This document shows positions 1 to 6,324 of a stretch of DNA of 8,485 nucleotides, in pieces. The notes beneath the pieces were generated by a model that was not told the DNA's origin, made no database searches, and worked only from the letters and a program-made list of their open reading frames with translations. The DNA is from Candidatus Bathyarchaeota archaeon (GTDB lineage Archaea > Thermoproteota > Bathyarchaeia > TCS64). Within the stretch, counting starts at the first letter, position 1, and each line of letters opens with the position of its first letter. Made by a program: the position numbers and the translations under genes. The DNA lies in NCBI GenBank assembly GCA_020697635.1, contig JAEHCT010000047.1:1-8485 (forward strand), in the 5' to 3' direction.

Positions 1-324
1 AGGAAGGAGCCGGAGGGCTTCCTCGTCGCCGTGAAAGACGGGGATGTCGTCGGGTTCGTTGTGTCGTTCAGGGATGCGTTCGGGCCCAACTACGTGACCC
101 GGGAAAAGATCGGTCACATCCAGGTGGTCCACACCAAGAGAAGGTGCCGCCGACGAGGAGTAGCCACCAAGCTGATTGAGGCAGCTGAAGGCTACCTCAG
201 GAGCAGCGGCTGCGGTTATGTACTCACAGAGACGGGGGAGCCGAACACCGCTGCGCGAACCCTGCTGGAGAAAACGGGTTTCAGGGTCAGGGGTAAACTG
301 ATCGACTACATCAAAGAACTCTAA
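1..324 (+). CDS. GNAT-family N-acetyltransferase, 5'-truncated by the window edge
   Basis: C-terminal part of a Gcn5-related acetyltransferase, which moves an acetyl group from acetyl-CoA to an amine; the substrate cannot be told. The frame is open from base 1, and the residues before the first possible start (GTG at 31) already read as GNAT sequence (GFLVAVKDGDVVGFVV, the beta2-beta3 hairpin), so the true start lies upstream of the window. The acetyl-CoA pyrophosphate loop is visible as RRRGVATKLIEAAEGYL after the strand GHIQVV (about bases 113-216). It is followed by the motif-B pattern N-x-x-A-x-x-L-x-x-K-x-GF (about bases 244-282). The protein ends shortly after this fold with no added domain. 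A RimI-like protein acetyltransferase is possible because of the Q-V-V and RRRGVA pattern, but other GNATs share it. A 34-base gap separates it from the next gene, so co-transcription is plausible. Confidence 0.85.
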   Translation, partial: RKEPEGFLVAVKDGDVVGFVVSFRDAFGPNYVTREKIGHIQVVHTKRRCRRRGVATKLIEAAEGYLRSSGCGYVLTETGEPNTAARTLLEKTGFRVRGKLIDYIKEL

Positions 325-360
325 TATCCACCGTACGGGAGAGTCAAGGGTACTGGATAT
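324..360. repeat. 7-bp inverted repeat spanning the GNAT-phosphatase gap
   Basis: ATATCCA at 324-330 is the exact reverse complement of TGGATAT at 354-360. The right arm contains the first two bases of the phosphatase ATG (359-361), and the left arm touches the last base of the GNAT stop. A perfect 8-base palindrome, CCGTACGG, sits inside the loop at 331-338. It could be a hairpin masking the start codon or an operator, or it could be chance. No function is claimed. Confidence 0.35.
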
Positions 361-1147
361 GACAGCTCAACCGGATTGGAAGACCGTTCTGCAAGAGCTC
401 GTGGACAACATCCAGAGCAAGGTGCTCACAGTGATACCTAGACGCCACTCGCTGCCGATGAACGAGTTCAAGCGACTCCTCGACGACGAAGCCCAGAGAG
501 CCATAGTCGAGACCCTCACCAAGAACAAGGTATCAGCCAAGCTGGTGAGCGAGGAAGGCGACGAGACCTTCGGAGACGGAGACTACGTCATAGTCGCGGA
601 CCCGGTGGACGGCACCACCAACCTGGCCCGCGGGCTCCACCCGGCGGTGACCAGCATCAGCGTCAGCGAGACCTCCATGCAGAGCGGCGTCTTCGCCGGG
701 ATCATAGTAAACTTCTACACAGGCGAGACCTTCTTCGCGGAACGCGGTAAGGGGGCGATGCAGGACGACTGGCCCCTCCAGACGGCGGCCCCAGCCAAGT
801 ACGGCAGGGCCCTCATCTCCATGGACCTGAGCAAGGCGCCCAAGCTGGAGCTTGTGGCGCCCCTCATCAGGGAGAGCAGGCACATCAGGGCCGGGGGCTG
901 CAGCGCCATGAGCCTCTGCAACGTGGCGTCAGGCGCCCTGGACGCCCACATCGACCTCAGGGGCATCCTGAGGGCGACGGACGCCTCCGCTGGGCTGCTG
1001 ATTCTACGCGAGGCGGGTGGCGTGTATGAGTTGAACGGCGAGGAGTTCGGTGACGTCCCGTTGACCCGGGAGAGCATGTTCGAGCTGAAGGCGGCGTCCA
1101 GCCTGGAGCTCCTCGACGAGATAAACCAGCTGCTGAAGAGGAAATGA
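359..1147 (+). CDS. Inositol monophosphatase / fructose-1,6-bisphosphatase family phosphatase
   Basis: Mg2+-dependent, Li+-sensitive-type sugar phosphatase of the IMPase superfamily. Archaeal members often act on both myo-inositol 1-phosphate and fructose 1,6-bisphosphate, so it may serve inositol-lipid synthesis or gluconeogenesis. The metal site is visible: the acidic pair in VSEEGDE (E65, E66) and the signature DPVDGTTN (residues 81-88). The C-terminal aspartate lies in ATDASAGLLILREAGG (D208), where the usual Trp before the Asp is replaced by Thr. Length (262 aa) is normal for the family. The ATG start is the first in frame; a modest AAGGG lies 8 bases upstream. An inverted repeat covers the start codon. 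The gene ends in an ATGA overlap with the SfsA gene, suggesting translational coupling. The exact substrate cannot be read from sequence; related enzymes also act on NADP or PAP. Confidence 0.88.
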   Translation: MTAQPDWKTVLQELVDNIQSKVLTVIPRRHSLPMNEFKRLLDDEAQRAIVETLTKNKVSAKLVSEEGDETFGDGDYVIVADPVDGTTNLARGLHPAVTSISVSETSMQSGVFAGIIVNFYTGETFFAERGKGAMQDDWPLQTAAPAKYGRALISMDLSKAPKLELVAPLIRESRHIRAGGCSAMSLCNVASGALDAHIDLRGILRATDASAGLLILREAGGVYELNGEEFGDVPLTRESMFELKAASSLELLDEINQLLKRK

Positions 1148-1830
1148 GGTACCCTTCGAGGCTCATTGAGGCGACGCTGCTAGAGAGACCCAACAGGTTC
1201 CTCGGCGTCGTGGAGATGGATGGCAGGGAGGAGAGGTGCTTCATCCCCAACCCTGGGCGCATGCACGAGTTGATGGTCCCTGGCACTACGGTCTACCTGC
1301 TTGAGAAGCGTGGCGAGCACCGTAAGACAGGCTACGACATGACGCTGGTGGACTACCGGGGAGTCCTTGTGTGCATCGACTCGAGGCTGCCGAACCGGCT
1401 CCTCGCGGATGCTGTGAACCAGGGGATTCTCCCCGTGTTCAAGGGTTTCACCGTCGAGAGGACGGAGCCCGTGTTCCACGACTCCCGCCTCGACCTGCTG
1501 CTGTCAGACGGTGAACGGCAGGCCCTCGTCGAGTGCAAGTCGTGCACCCTCGTGGAGGAACGGCTCGCCCTTTTCCCCGACGCCCCAACGAAGAGGGGCG
1601 CGCGCCACATGAGGACCCTGGTCAAGGCTCTGGACCATGGGAGGGCCGCCGTGGTTTTCGTGATCCAGCGGTGCGACGCCGACGAGTTCAGGCCAAACGA
1701 CGCCATGGACCCGGGCTTCGGGGAGTCCCTGAGGTACGCCGCCTCGTCCGGCGTCGAGGTTTACGCGTTCTCCACCGATGTCGCGCTCCGAGGCGCCGAG
1801 ATCCTGAGGAGATTACCAGTCAGGCTATAA
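1144..1830 (+). CDS. sfsA: SfsA family protein (sugar fermentation stimulation protein homologue)
   Basis: Recognised from the family hallmarks in order: PNPGRM-x-EL (35-43), SRLDLLL (114-120), VECKSCTL (129-136), FPDAPTKRG (144-152), VFVIQRCDADEFRPND and a final GVEVYAF. D117, E130 and K132 make the D-(E)-x-K pattern of a PD-(D/E)xK nuclease-like core that follows an N-terminal OB-like part. Length (228 aa) is typical. In E. coli SfsA was named for boosting maltose gene expression and binds DNA nonspecifically; its role in archaea is unknown, and a nuclease role is inferred only from the fold. Its ATG overlaps the phosphatase stop by 4 bases (ATGA), so it is probably translated by coupling; only a poorly spaced AGAGG precedes it. 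A 136-base gap follows before aIF1A. Confidence 0.92.
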   Translation: MRYPSRLIEATLLERPNRFLGVVEMDGREERCFIPNPGRMHELMVPGTTVYLLEKRGEHRKTGYDMTLVDYRGVLVCIDSRLPNRLLADAVNQGILPVFKGFTVERTEPVFHDSRLDLLLSDGERQALVECKSCTLVEERLALFPDAPTKRGARHMRTLVKALDHGRAAVVFVIQRCDADEFRPNDAMDPGFGESLRYAASSGVEVYAFSTDVALRGAEILRRLPVRL

Positions 1831-1839
1831 AACAAGCCT
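1822..1839 (+). promoter_or_regulatory. Small hairpin and tandem TATA-like stretches at the sfsA 3' end
   Basis: AGGCT (1822-1826) can pair with AGCCT (1835-1839) around an A-rich 8-base loop that contains TATAAAA and overlaps the sfsA stop. A second CTATAAG follows at 1839-1845. Either stretch would pass as an archaeal TATA box, but both lie about 125-140 bases ahead of aIF1A, too far for a short leader. They may be an extra promoter, a small RNA promoter or chance. Confidence 0.25.
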
Positions 1840-1919
1840 ATAAGTCGTAACAGCCTCATCCATCATCTTTATCGCTGAACGACGCCCGAAAAACGGTTAT
1901 CTGGCCCATGGTCTACACA

Positions 1920-1932
1920 CAGTTTTTAAGCA
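1920..1932 (+). promoter_or_regulatory. Putative TATA box for the aIF1A-RIO1-KH-Topo VI unit
   Basis: The T/A-rich stretch TTTTTAAG (about 1923-1930) stands out in GC-rich surroundings. It is 37-44 bases ahead of the aIF1A start, which places transcription start near 1950 and gives a leader of about 15 bases. A purine-rich BRE-like element is not obvious, and no mapped start is available. Confidence 0.5.
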
Positions 1933-1966
1933 CCGAACCCATGTATTCACGTTAAGAGGCAAATGG

Positions 1967-2275
1967 ATGGGAAAAAAGAAGGTACTGAGCGAGAAGAGCC
2001 TCAGAAGACTGGTCTTACCCAGCGAGAACGACGTCGTAGGCATAGTCCAGAAGATGCTGGGCTTCGACCGCGTCATGGTCAAGTGCCAGGACGGGCACAC
2101 CAGGGTGTGCAGGATAAGGGGTAAGATGAAGCGCCGGACCTGGATCAGGGAAGGCGACGTGGTTCTGGTTAGTCCCTGGGACTTCCAGAGCGATGAGCGG
2201 GGGGAGATATTCCACCGCTATACCGCCAACCAGATTGACGAGCTACGCCATAAGGGCGTACTGCTGATGGAATAA
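1967..2275 (+). CDS. eif1a: Translation initiation factor aIF1A
   Basis: Archaeal homologue of eIF1A, the OB-fold factor that binds the small ribosomal subunit A site and helps place initiator tRNA and mRNA. The protein (102 aa) has a short basic N-terminus (GKKK) and then the S1-like OB fold from about residue 20. The hallmark run is RIRGKMKRRTWIREGDVV (49-66), followed by SPWDFQ (69-74) and RGEIFHRYTANQIDEL. Length and layout are normal for archaeal aIF1A. Two ATGs lie close together: the one at 1963 is in another frame, while 1967 opens this protein and has GAGG at 1956-1959, seven bases upstream. It heads the apparent operon, just behind a TATA-like box. The RIO1 frame begins 24 bases after its stop and in the same phase. 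Confidence 0.96.
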   Translation: MGKKKVLSEKSLRRLVLPSENDVVGIVQKMLGFDRVMVKCQDGHTRVCRIRGKMKRRTWIREGDVVLVSPWDFQSDERGEIFHRYTANQIDELRHKGVLLME

Positions 2276-2287
2276 GGCTCCGCCCCT

Positions 2288-2293
2288 GGTGAT
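2288..2293 (+). promoter_or_regulatory. Shine-Dalgarno site fixing the TTG start of RIO1
   Basis: GGTGAT matches the anti-SD end of archaeal 16S rRNA (complement GGAGGTGAT). It sits six bases ahead of TTG at 2300. No ATG or GTG lies in frame between the aIF1A stop and codon 47 of the kinase, so this site supports the TTG. Confidence 0.65.
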
Positions 2294-2299
2294 TATACC

Positions 2300-3112
2300 T
2301 TGTCCCGTGAGAGAGACTACGACAAGATAAGCGACGGCTTGAAGAGACGTTACGAGGAGGACGCGCTCTTCAAGGACAAGAACAAGGAAGAGTTCAGAGT
2401 AATCGAGGAGGTCTTCGACCGACTCACCCTGCAGGGCATGTACAAGCTCCTGAAGAAGGGCGTCATCCACACGCTTCACGGCGTCGTCAACGCGGGTAAA
2501 GAGGCGAGGGTCTACTACGCCACCCAGGCCGACGGAACGGAGCTCGCCGTAAAGATATACTATACCCACACCGCGGACTTCAGGAAGGGGATGATGCAGT
2601 ACATCCAGGGCGACCCCCGCTTCAAGCGGATACGCAAGGACACACGCAGCATCGTCTACACCTGGAACCAGAAGGAGTATAACAACCTCCAGCTCTGCGA
2701 GGAGGCGGGCATAAACGCCCCCAGACCCATCCACTTCATACGTAACATCCTCGTGATGACCTTCATAGGTGAGGACGGGGTGCCGGCTTCGCTCCTCAAG
2801 GATATGGAGCCCGAGGATCCGTCCAGCTTCTACGAGCATGTGCTCGACGAGATGCAGCTCCTCTGGCAGAAGGCGAGGCTCGCCCACGGTGACCTCAGCG
2901 AGTACAACATCATGGTCCACGAGGAGAAGCCCGTCATATTCGACGTGAGCCAGTCGATGCTCACCATCCACCATATGGCGCCGAGGCTGGTGGAGCGGGA
3001 CATAAAGAACGTCAACTATTACTTCGGGCGGCTGGGAGTCGAGACGAGGGACCCAGATGAACTCAAGGAGTGGATAACCGGTGGAACAGAAGACCTATAT
3101 ACGGATTCCTAG
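2300..3112 (+). CDS. rio1: RIO1-type atypical serine/threonine protein kinase
   Basis: RIO1 family ATPase/kinase, which in eukaryotes and archaea acts in the last steps of small-subunit maturation. The RIO fold is visible: a helical N-terminal part, the nucleotide loop NAGKEARVY (64-72) with the RIO1-type GKEA-VY motif, the ATP lysine in AVKIY (K85), the catalytic loop HGDLSEYN (196-203; D198, N203) and the metal loop FDVSQS (214-219; D215). The LSEYN and DVSQS forms point to RIO1 rather than RIO2, and there is no RIO2 winged-helix domain at the N-terminus. Length (270 aa) is usual for archaeal RIO1. TTG is the start, backed by GGTGAT six bases upstream. It follows aIF1A closely, and its last 32 bases overlap the KH-protein gene, whose eukaryotic counterpart Dim2/Pno1 also works in late 40S assembly. 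Confidence 0.96.
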   Translation: MSRERDYDKISDGLKRRYEEDALFKDKNKEEFRVIEEVFDRLTLQGMYKLLKKGVIHTLHGVVNAGKEARVYYATQADGTELAVKIYYTHTADFRKGMMQYIQGDPRFKRIRKDTRSIVYTWNQKEYNNLQLCEEAGINAPRPIHFIRNILVMTFIGEDGVPASLLKDMEPEDPSSFYEHVLDEMQLLWQKARLAHGDLSEYNIMVHEEKPVIFDVSQSMLTIHHMAPRLVERDIKNVNYYFGRLGVETRDPDELKEWITGGTEDLYTDS

Positions 3113-3665
3113 GGACCGGGTGGGCGTCCTCATCGGCCCCCAGGGCAAAGACAAGAAACGCATCGAGTCAGCACTAAAGGTGACCCTCACAATCGACAGC
3201 GAGACTGGGAACGTCGAGGCGACGCCGCAGCCGAGCCAGACCGACGTGTCCGTCCTGTTCACCGTCAAGAACATCGTCCACGCCGTAGGCCGCGGGTTCA
3301 GCCCCAAACGGGCGCTGACGCTGCTCGACGAGGACATGGACCTTCTCGTCCTCGACCTCGAGGACTACGTAGGCACCAGTAGGAACGCCCAGAACCGCGT
3401 CAAGGGCAGGATCATAGGCAAGGAGGGGAAAAGCAGGGCCCTTCTGGAGGATCTAACCGAGTGCCTCTACAGCGTCTACGGTAGCACCGTCACGATAATA
3501 GGCAGCTTCGAGATGCTTCCCGTGGCCAAGAAGGCCTTGGAGATGCTGATCGAGGGCGCTTTCCACAAGACCGTTTGGAATCACCTATATGCGTATAGAC
3601 GCAAGATGAAGAAGGAGAGGGGAGAGCTCTGGTACGAGCCCCCGCGGAGAAGGGAGACACGCTAA
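3081..3665 (+). CDS. KH-domain RNA-binding protein, archaeal Dim2/Pno1 (Krr1-like)
   Basis: RNA-binding protein with two KH domains, related to eukaryotic Dim2/Pno1, which binds near the 3' end of small-subunit rRNA during maturation. The first KH domain begins at the N-terminus with IRIPRDRVGVLIGPQG (GxxG loop GPQG, 19-22). The second is marked by GRIIGKEGKSRALLEDLT (GKEG, 113-116). The link between them carries the conserved HAVGRGFSPKRALTLL stretch. The tail is highly basic (RRKMKKERGE, RRRETR), as expected for rRNA binding. Length (194 aa) is normal. GTG at 3081 is the first start after an in-frame TAA at 3075-3077, so the 32-base overlap with RIO1 is the most that is possible. An SD-like AAGGAGTGGAT lies just upstream (3065-3075). 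The stop and the Top6B start share one base (TAATG). Confidence 0.94.
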   Translation: MEQKTYIRIPRDRVGVLIGPQGKDKKRIESALKVTLTIDSETGNVEATPQPSQTDVSVLFTVKNIVHAVGRGFSPKRALTLLDEDMDLLVLDLEDYVGTSRNAQNRVKGRIIGKEGKSRALLEDLTECLYSVYGSTVTIIGSFEMLPVAKKALEMLIEGAFHKTVWNHLYAYRRKMKKERGELWYEPPRRRETR

Positions 3666-5251
3666 TGTCGCAGACCGAATACCAGTCGATAAGCCCGGCG
3701 GACTTCTTCTACCGTAACAGGGAGATCGCGGGCTTCAGCAACCCCAGCAGGGCGACGTACACTGCCGTGAGGGAGCTCGTCGAGAACAGCATGGACGCCT
3801 GCGAGGCCCAGCGGGTTCCGCCCGAGGTCTACCTCAGGATAACGGAGGTCGACGACCACAGGGACACCGAGACCAAGATCTACAAGCTTAGGATCGAGGA
3901 CAACGGCACCGGGGTCCCCTCGGAGCACATCCCACAGACGTTCTGCCAGGTGTTCTACGGCAGCAAGTACATCCTCAAGCAGGCCCGCGGCACCTTCGGC
4001 CTCGGCGGCACCATGGCGGTGCTCTACGGCCAGATTACCACCCACAAGCCGGTGCAGGTCATAAGCAGCACCGGCGGTGAGATCCACGAGTTCACCATGA
4101 TGATCGACATCCAGAACAACCGCGCCAGCATACTCAAGCACATTATCAGGCAGAACCCGTCGGGATGGCGGGGCACAGCCTTGGAGCTGCAGATGGAGGG
4201 CGATTACAGCCGCATAATGTATAGGCTCATCGAGTACCTGAAGCAGACGGCCATGGTGAACCCCTACGCCGACCTCACCTACGTGGACCCACGGGGGAGG
4301 CTGTACAAGTTCGAGCGGGGCACGGAGAAGCTGCCGCCCCTGCCTCAGTCGGTGAAGCCCCACCCCCACGGTGTCGACGTCGAGACCTTCAGGAGGCTCA
4401 TCGCCGCAACCAAGACCCGGAACATGAAGGGGTTCATGATGGAACACTTCCAGGGGGTCGGCCCCACCACCGCCGAGAAGTTCCTCGACCTCGCCGATGT
4501 CAGCACCAAGGCCAATCCCAAGACCCTGAGCCCTGAGGACATAGTGAAGGCGGTCCGGGCGACCCGTGAGTACACAGGCTTCAAGCGCCCCGACGCCAGC
4601 TGCCTCAGCCCCATCGGCGAGGAGCTGCTGGAGACAGGCATAAAGAAGGAGCTGAACCTCACGGAGGAGGACTACATCAAGGTGGTGACCCGGAAGCCCA
4701 GCACCTACCTCGGGTTCCCGTTCGTAGTGGAGGCCGCCGTCGCCACAGGCAGGACGGTGCGTAAGACCCACGGAGCCGGGATGACCATCTACAGGTTCGC
4801 CAACAGGATACCGCTCCTCTTCGACGAGAGCAGCGGCGTCGTCTGGAAGGCGGCCAACAAGAACATCAACTGGAAGACCTACAACGTGGAGAGCGACACC
4901 TCGCTCGTAATAGCGGTGCACATCTGCAGCACCAAGATACCTTACAAGAGCGTAGGCAAGGAGTACATGGCAGACCAGCCCGAGGTGGAGAAGGAGGTCA
5001 CCAACGCCATCAGGGAGGCCGCCCGCGGCGTGAGAAGATACTTCAACCGCAGGTTCAGGATAGCCCGTGAGCACAGGAGGCTGAACATTTTCGGCAAGTT
5101 CCTGCCCGTGATCGCAGAGTTCTCGTCGAAACTCGCCGAGCAGGAGATCCCCGATATAGAGCCTCTGCTGGCCGTGGTGAGCACGGACATCCCAGAGGTA
5201 GAGAAGAAGCTGAAGGAGGTGCCAGAGATTGTCGAAGACACGTCGAAGTGA
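3665..5251 (+). CDS. top6B: Type II DNA topoisomerase VI subunit B
   Basis: ATP-binding subunit of Topo VI, the A2B2 enzyme that passes one duplex through another to relax and decatenate DNA. Seen in order: GHKL/Bergerat ATPase fold with RELVENSMDA (36-45; E37 catalytic, N41 Mg), EDNGTGVP (78-85) and the lid RGTFGLGGTMAVLYGQ (108-123); an H2TH-like middle segment around KGFMMEHFQGVGPTTAEKFL; and a transducer domain with YLGFPFVVEAA, the WK pair in NINWKTY (W403, K404; the switch-lysine region) and STKIPYKSVGKEY. The Topo VI B forms I recall have V/A-K after GLG where this has G-T. The C-terminus is short and acidic, with no Ig-like extension. Length (528 aa) is typical. ATG overlaps the KH stop by one base, with GGGAGA seven bases upstream. 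Confidence 0.98.
   Translation: MSQTEYQSISPADFFYRNREIAGFSNPSRATYTAVRELVENSMDACEAQRVPPEVYLRITEVDDHRDTETKIYKLRIEDNGTGVPSEHIPQTFCQVFYGSKYILKQARGTFGLGGTMAVLYGQITTHKPVQVISSTGGEIHEFTMMIDIQNNRASILKHIIRQNPSGWRGTALELQMEGDYSRIMYRLIEYLKQTAMVNPYADLTYVDPRGRLYKFERGTEKLPPLPQSVKPHPHGVDVETFRRLIAATKTRNMKGFMMEHFQGVGPTTAEKFLDLADVSTKANPKTLSPEDIVKAVRATREYTGFKRPDASCLSPIGEELLETGIKKELNLTEEDYIKVVTRKPSTYLGFPFVVEAAVATGRTVRKTHGAGMTIYRFANRIPLLFDESSGVVWKAANKNINWKTYNVESDTSLVIAVHICSTKIPYKSVGKEYMADQPEVEKEVTNAIREAARGVRRYFNRRFRIAREHRRLNIFGKFLPVIAEFSSKLAEQEIPDIEPLLAVVSTDIPEVEKKLKEVPEIVEDTSK
5215..5221 (+). promoter_or_regulatory. Strong Shine-Dalgarno site for top6A inside top6B
   Basis: GGAGGTG is a seven-base match to the anti-SD complement. 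It lies within the last codons of top6B, seven bases ahead of the TTG at 5229. This favours the TTG over the in-frame ATG at 5274, whose own GGGAGG (5265-5270) is only three bases away. Confidence 0.7.
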
Positions 5252-6314
5252 GGCCGAGCGCCGCAGGGAGGCCATGGAGCAGAGCCTCACCGGCCTAGGG
5301 AACCTGATCTATGAGCAGATCACCAACCACGAGTTCCCGTGGATACACATGCAGAGCAGGTCCACGGACAACATAATGTACGACCCGGAGGAGAGGCAGT
5401 ACGTCCTCGGCCCCAGGATGATAAGGCGCCACAGTCGCAACATCCGCCACATAAGGCCCTTCACACAGCTCGTGTGGACTGCGTGGTTCGCAAAGGAGCT
5501 GGTCATGCACAGGAAGACCAGCACTCTGAGGGAGGTCTACTACTCCGCCAGGGGCCATCGGGACATCGAGTACAACAACCAGCAGGAAAGCGACAACATC
5601 ATCACGGACATGGAGGTTGCCCTGAATAGGGCCCGGGAGGACTTCCACATCTTCCCAGAGGAGCGGAGCGCCATCTTCGGCGACCTAACCATAGAGTACA
5701 CGGTGCCGGGGTACGAGGGGAGGCGCACAAACCTCACGGACCACCCCGACGGTGTCATGATAGGCCCCGCCGTCACCAGCAGCGAGTTCGTCGAGACGTC
5801 AGCGGATAAGGTGCTGGTCGTAGAGAAGGGCGCCATGTTCACACGGCTCGTCGAGGAGCGTGCCCACGACAAGTTCAACGCGATACTCATCCACACCGCG
5901 GGCCAGAGCCCAAGGGCCACCAGGGGCATCATCAACAGGCTCAACCAGGACTATGATCTCCCTGTCTACATCTTCACGGACGGCGACCCGTGGGGTATAC
6001 ACATAGCCATGGTCATCATCAGCGGCTCAGCCAACGCCGCCCACCTCAGGGGACTCACGACGCCCGACGCCGAGTGGATAGGCGTCTGGGGCACAGATAT
6101 AATCGATTACAAGCTGCCTACGGAGCCGCTTACGGAGTTCGACCACAAGCGTCTCCGCGAGCTCAAGAACGACCCCAGGTACACGGGCGACATATGGCAG
6201 AGGGAGCTGGACGTGTTCCTGAAGCTGGAGCAGAAGGCCGAGCTCGAGGCCTTCAGCCGATACGGCCTCACCTACATTGTGGATGAATATCTCCCGGCGA
6301 AGCTCGGGAGCTAA
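5229..6314 (+). CDS. top6A: Type II DNA topoisomerase VI subunit A (Spo11 family)
   Basis: DNA-cleaving subunit of Topo VI, homologous to meiotic Spo11. The 5Y-CAP winged-helix domain holds the active-site motif TLREVYYSA (99-107); Y105 is the likely nucleophile, the second Tyr by analogy with Spo11. The Toprim domain follows, with VVEKGAMF (acidic E199) and FTDGDPWGIH (D251, D253), the Mg-binding residues. The conserved GVWGTDIIDYKLP segment comes after. Length from TTG is 361 aa, usual for archaeal Top6A. The TTG start overlaps top6B by 23 bases and is favoured by the excellent SD at 5215-5221; ATG at 5274 would remove 15 residues of basic, poorly structured sequence and is the alternative. 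Paired order B then A gives matched expression of the heterotetramer. A hairpin and a T tract end the gene. Confidence 0.98.
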   Translation: MSKTRRSEAERRREAMEQSLTGLGNLIYEQITNHEFPWIHMQSRSTDNIMYDPEERQYVLGPRMIRRHSRNIRHIRPFTQLVWTAWFAKELVMHRKTSTLREVYYSARGHRDIEYNNQQESDNIITDMEVALNRAREDFHIFPEERSAIFGDLTIEYTVPGYEGRRTNLTDHPDGVMIGPAVTSSEFVETSADKVLVVEKGAMFTRLVEERAHDKFNAILIHTAGQSPRATRGIINRLNQDYDLPVYIFTDGDPWGIHIAMVIISGSANAAHLRGLTTPDAEWIGVWGTDIIDYKLPTEPLTEFDHKRLRELKNDPRYTGDIWQRELDVFLKLEQKAELEAFSRYGLTYIVDEYLPAKLGS

Positions 6315-6324
6315 GCATTTTTTT
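6291..6324 (+). terminator. Hairpin plus T-tract terminator at the end of top6A
   Basis: CTCCCG (6291-6296) pairs with CGGGAG (6305-6310) around an 8-base loop, with a possible extra G-U pair. Seven bases later comes a run of seven Ts (6318-6324). The stem is within the last codons of top6A. Archaeal polymerase can stop on oligo-T alone, so the hairpin may be incidental, but the T tract is the only such run near a gene end here. Confidence 0.55.

Noticed and set aside
1114..1830. SfsA as a possible new nuclease-based defence protein
   Set aside because: The D-E-K core is a normal trait of the whole SfsA family, and no defence neighbour is present.
1533..1850. 105-residue + strand frame inside and past sfsA
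   Set aside because: Arg/Pro-rich out-of-frame reading of conserved SfsA motifs; starts in the middle of the gene with no SD.
2243..2974. 243-residue minus-strand frame opposite RIO1
   Set aside because: Low-complexity Val/Leu/Asp-rich shadow of the kinase gene, with no promoter, SD or motif.
3662..5290. 542-residue open frame on the minus strand opposite top6B
   Set aside because: It mirrors a strongly supported GC-rich gene. The translation is Leu/Val/Gly/His-rich with no recognisable motif, as expected from codon bias leaving few reverse stops.
5339..5629. 96-residue + strand frame inside top6A
   Set aside because: Out-of-frame His/Gln-rich reading over the catalytic tyrosine region, whose true frame is beyond doubt.
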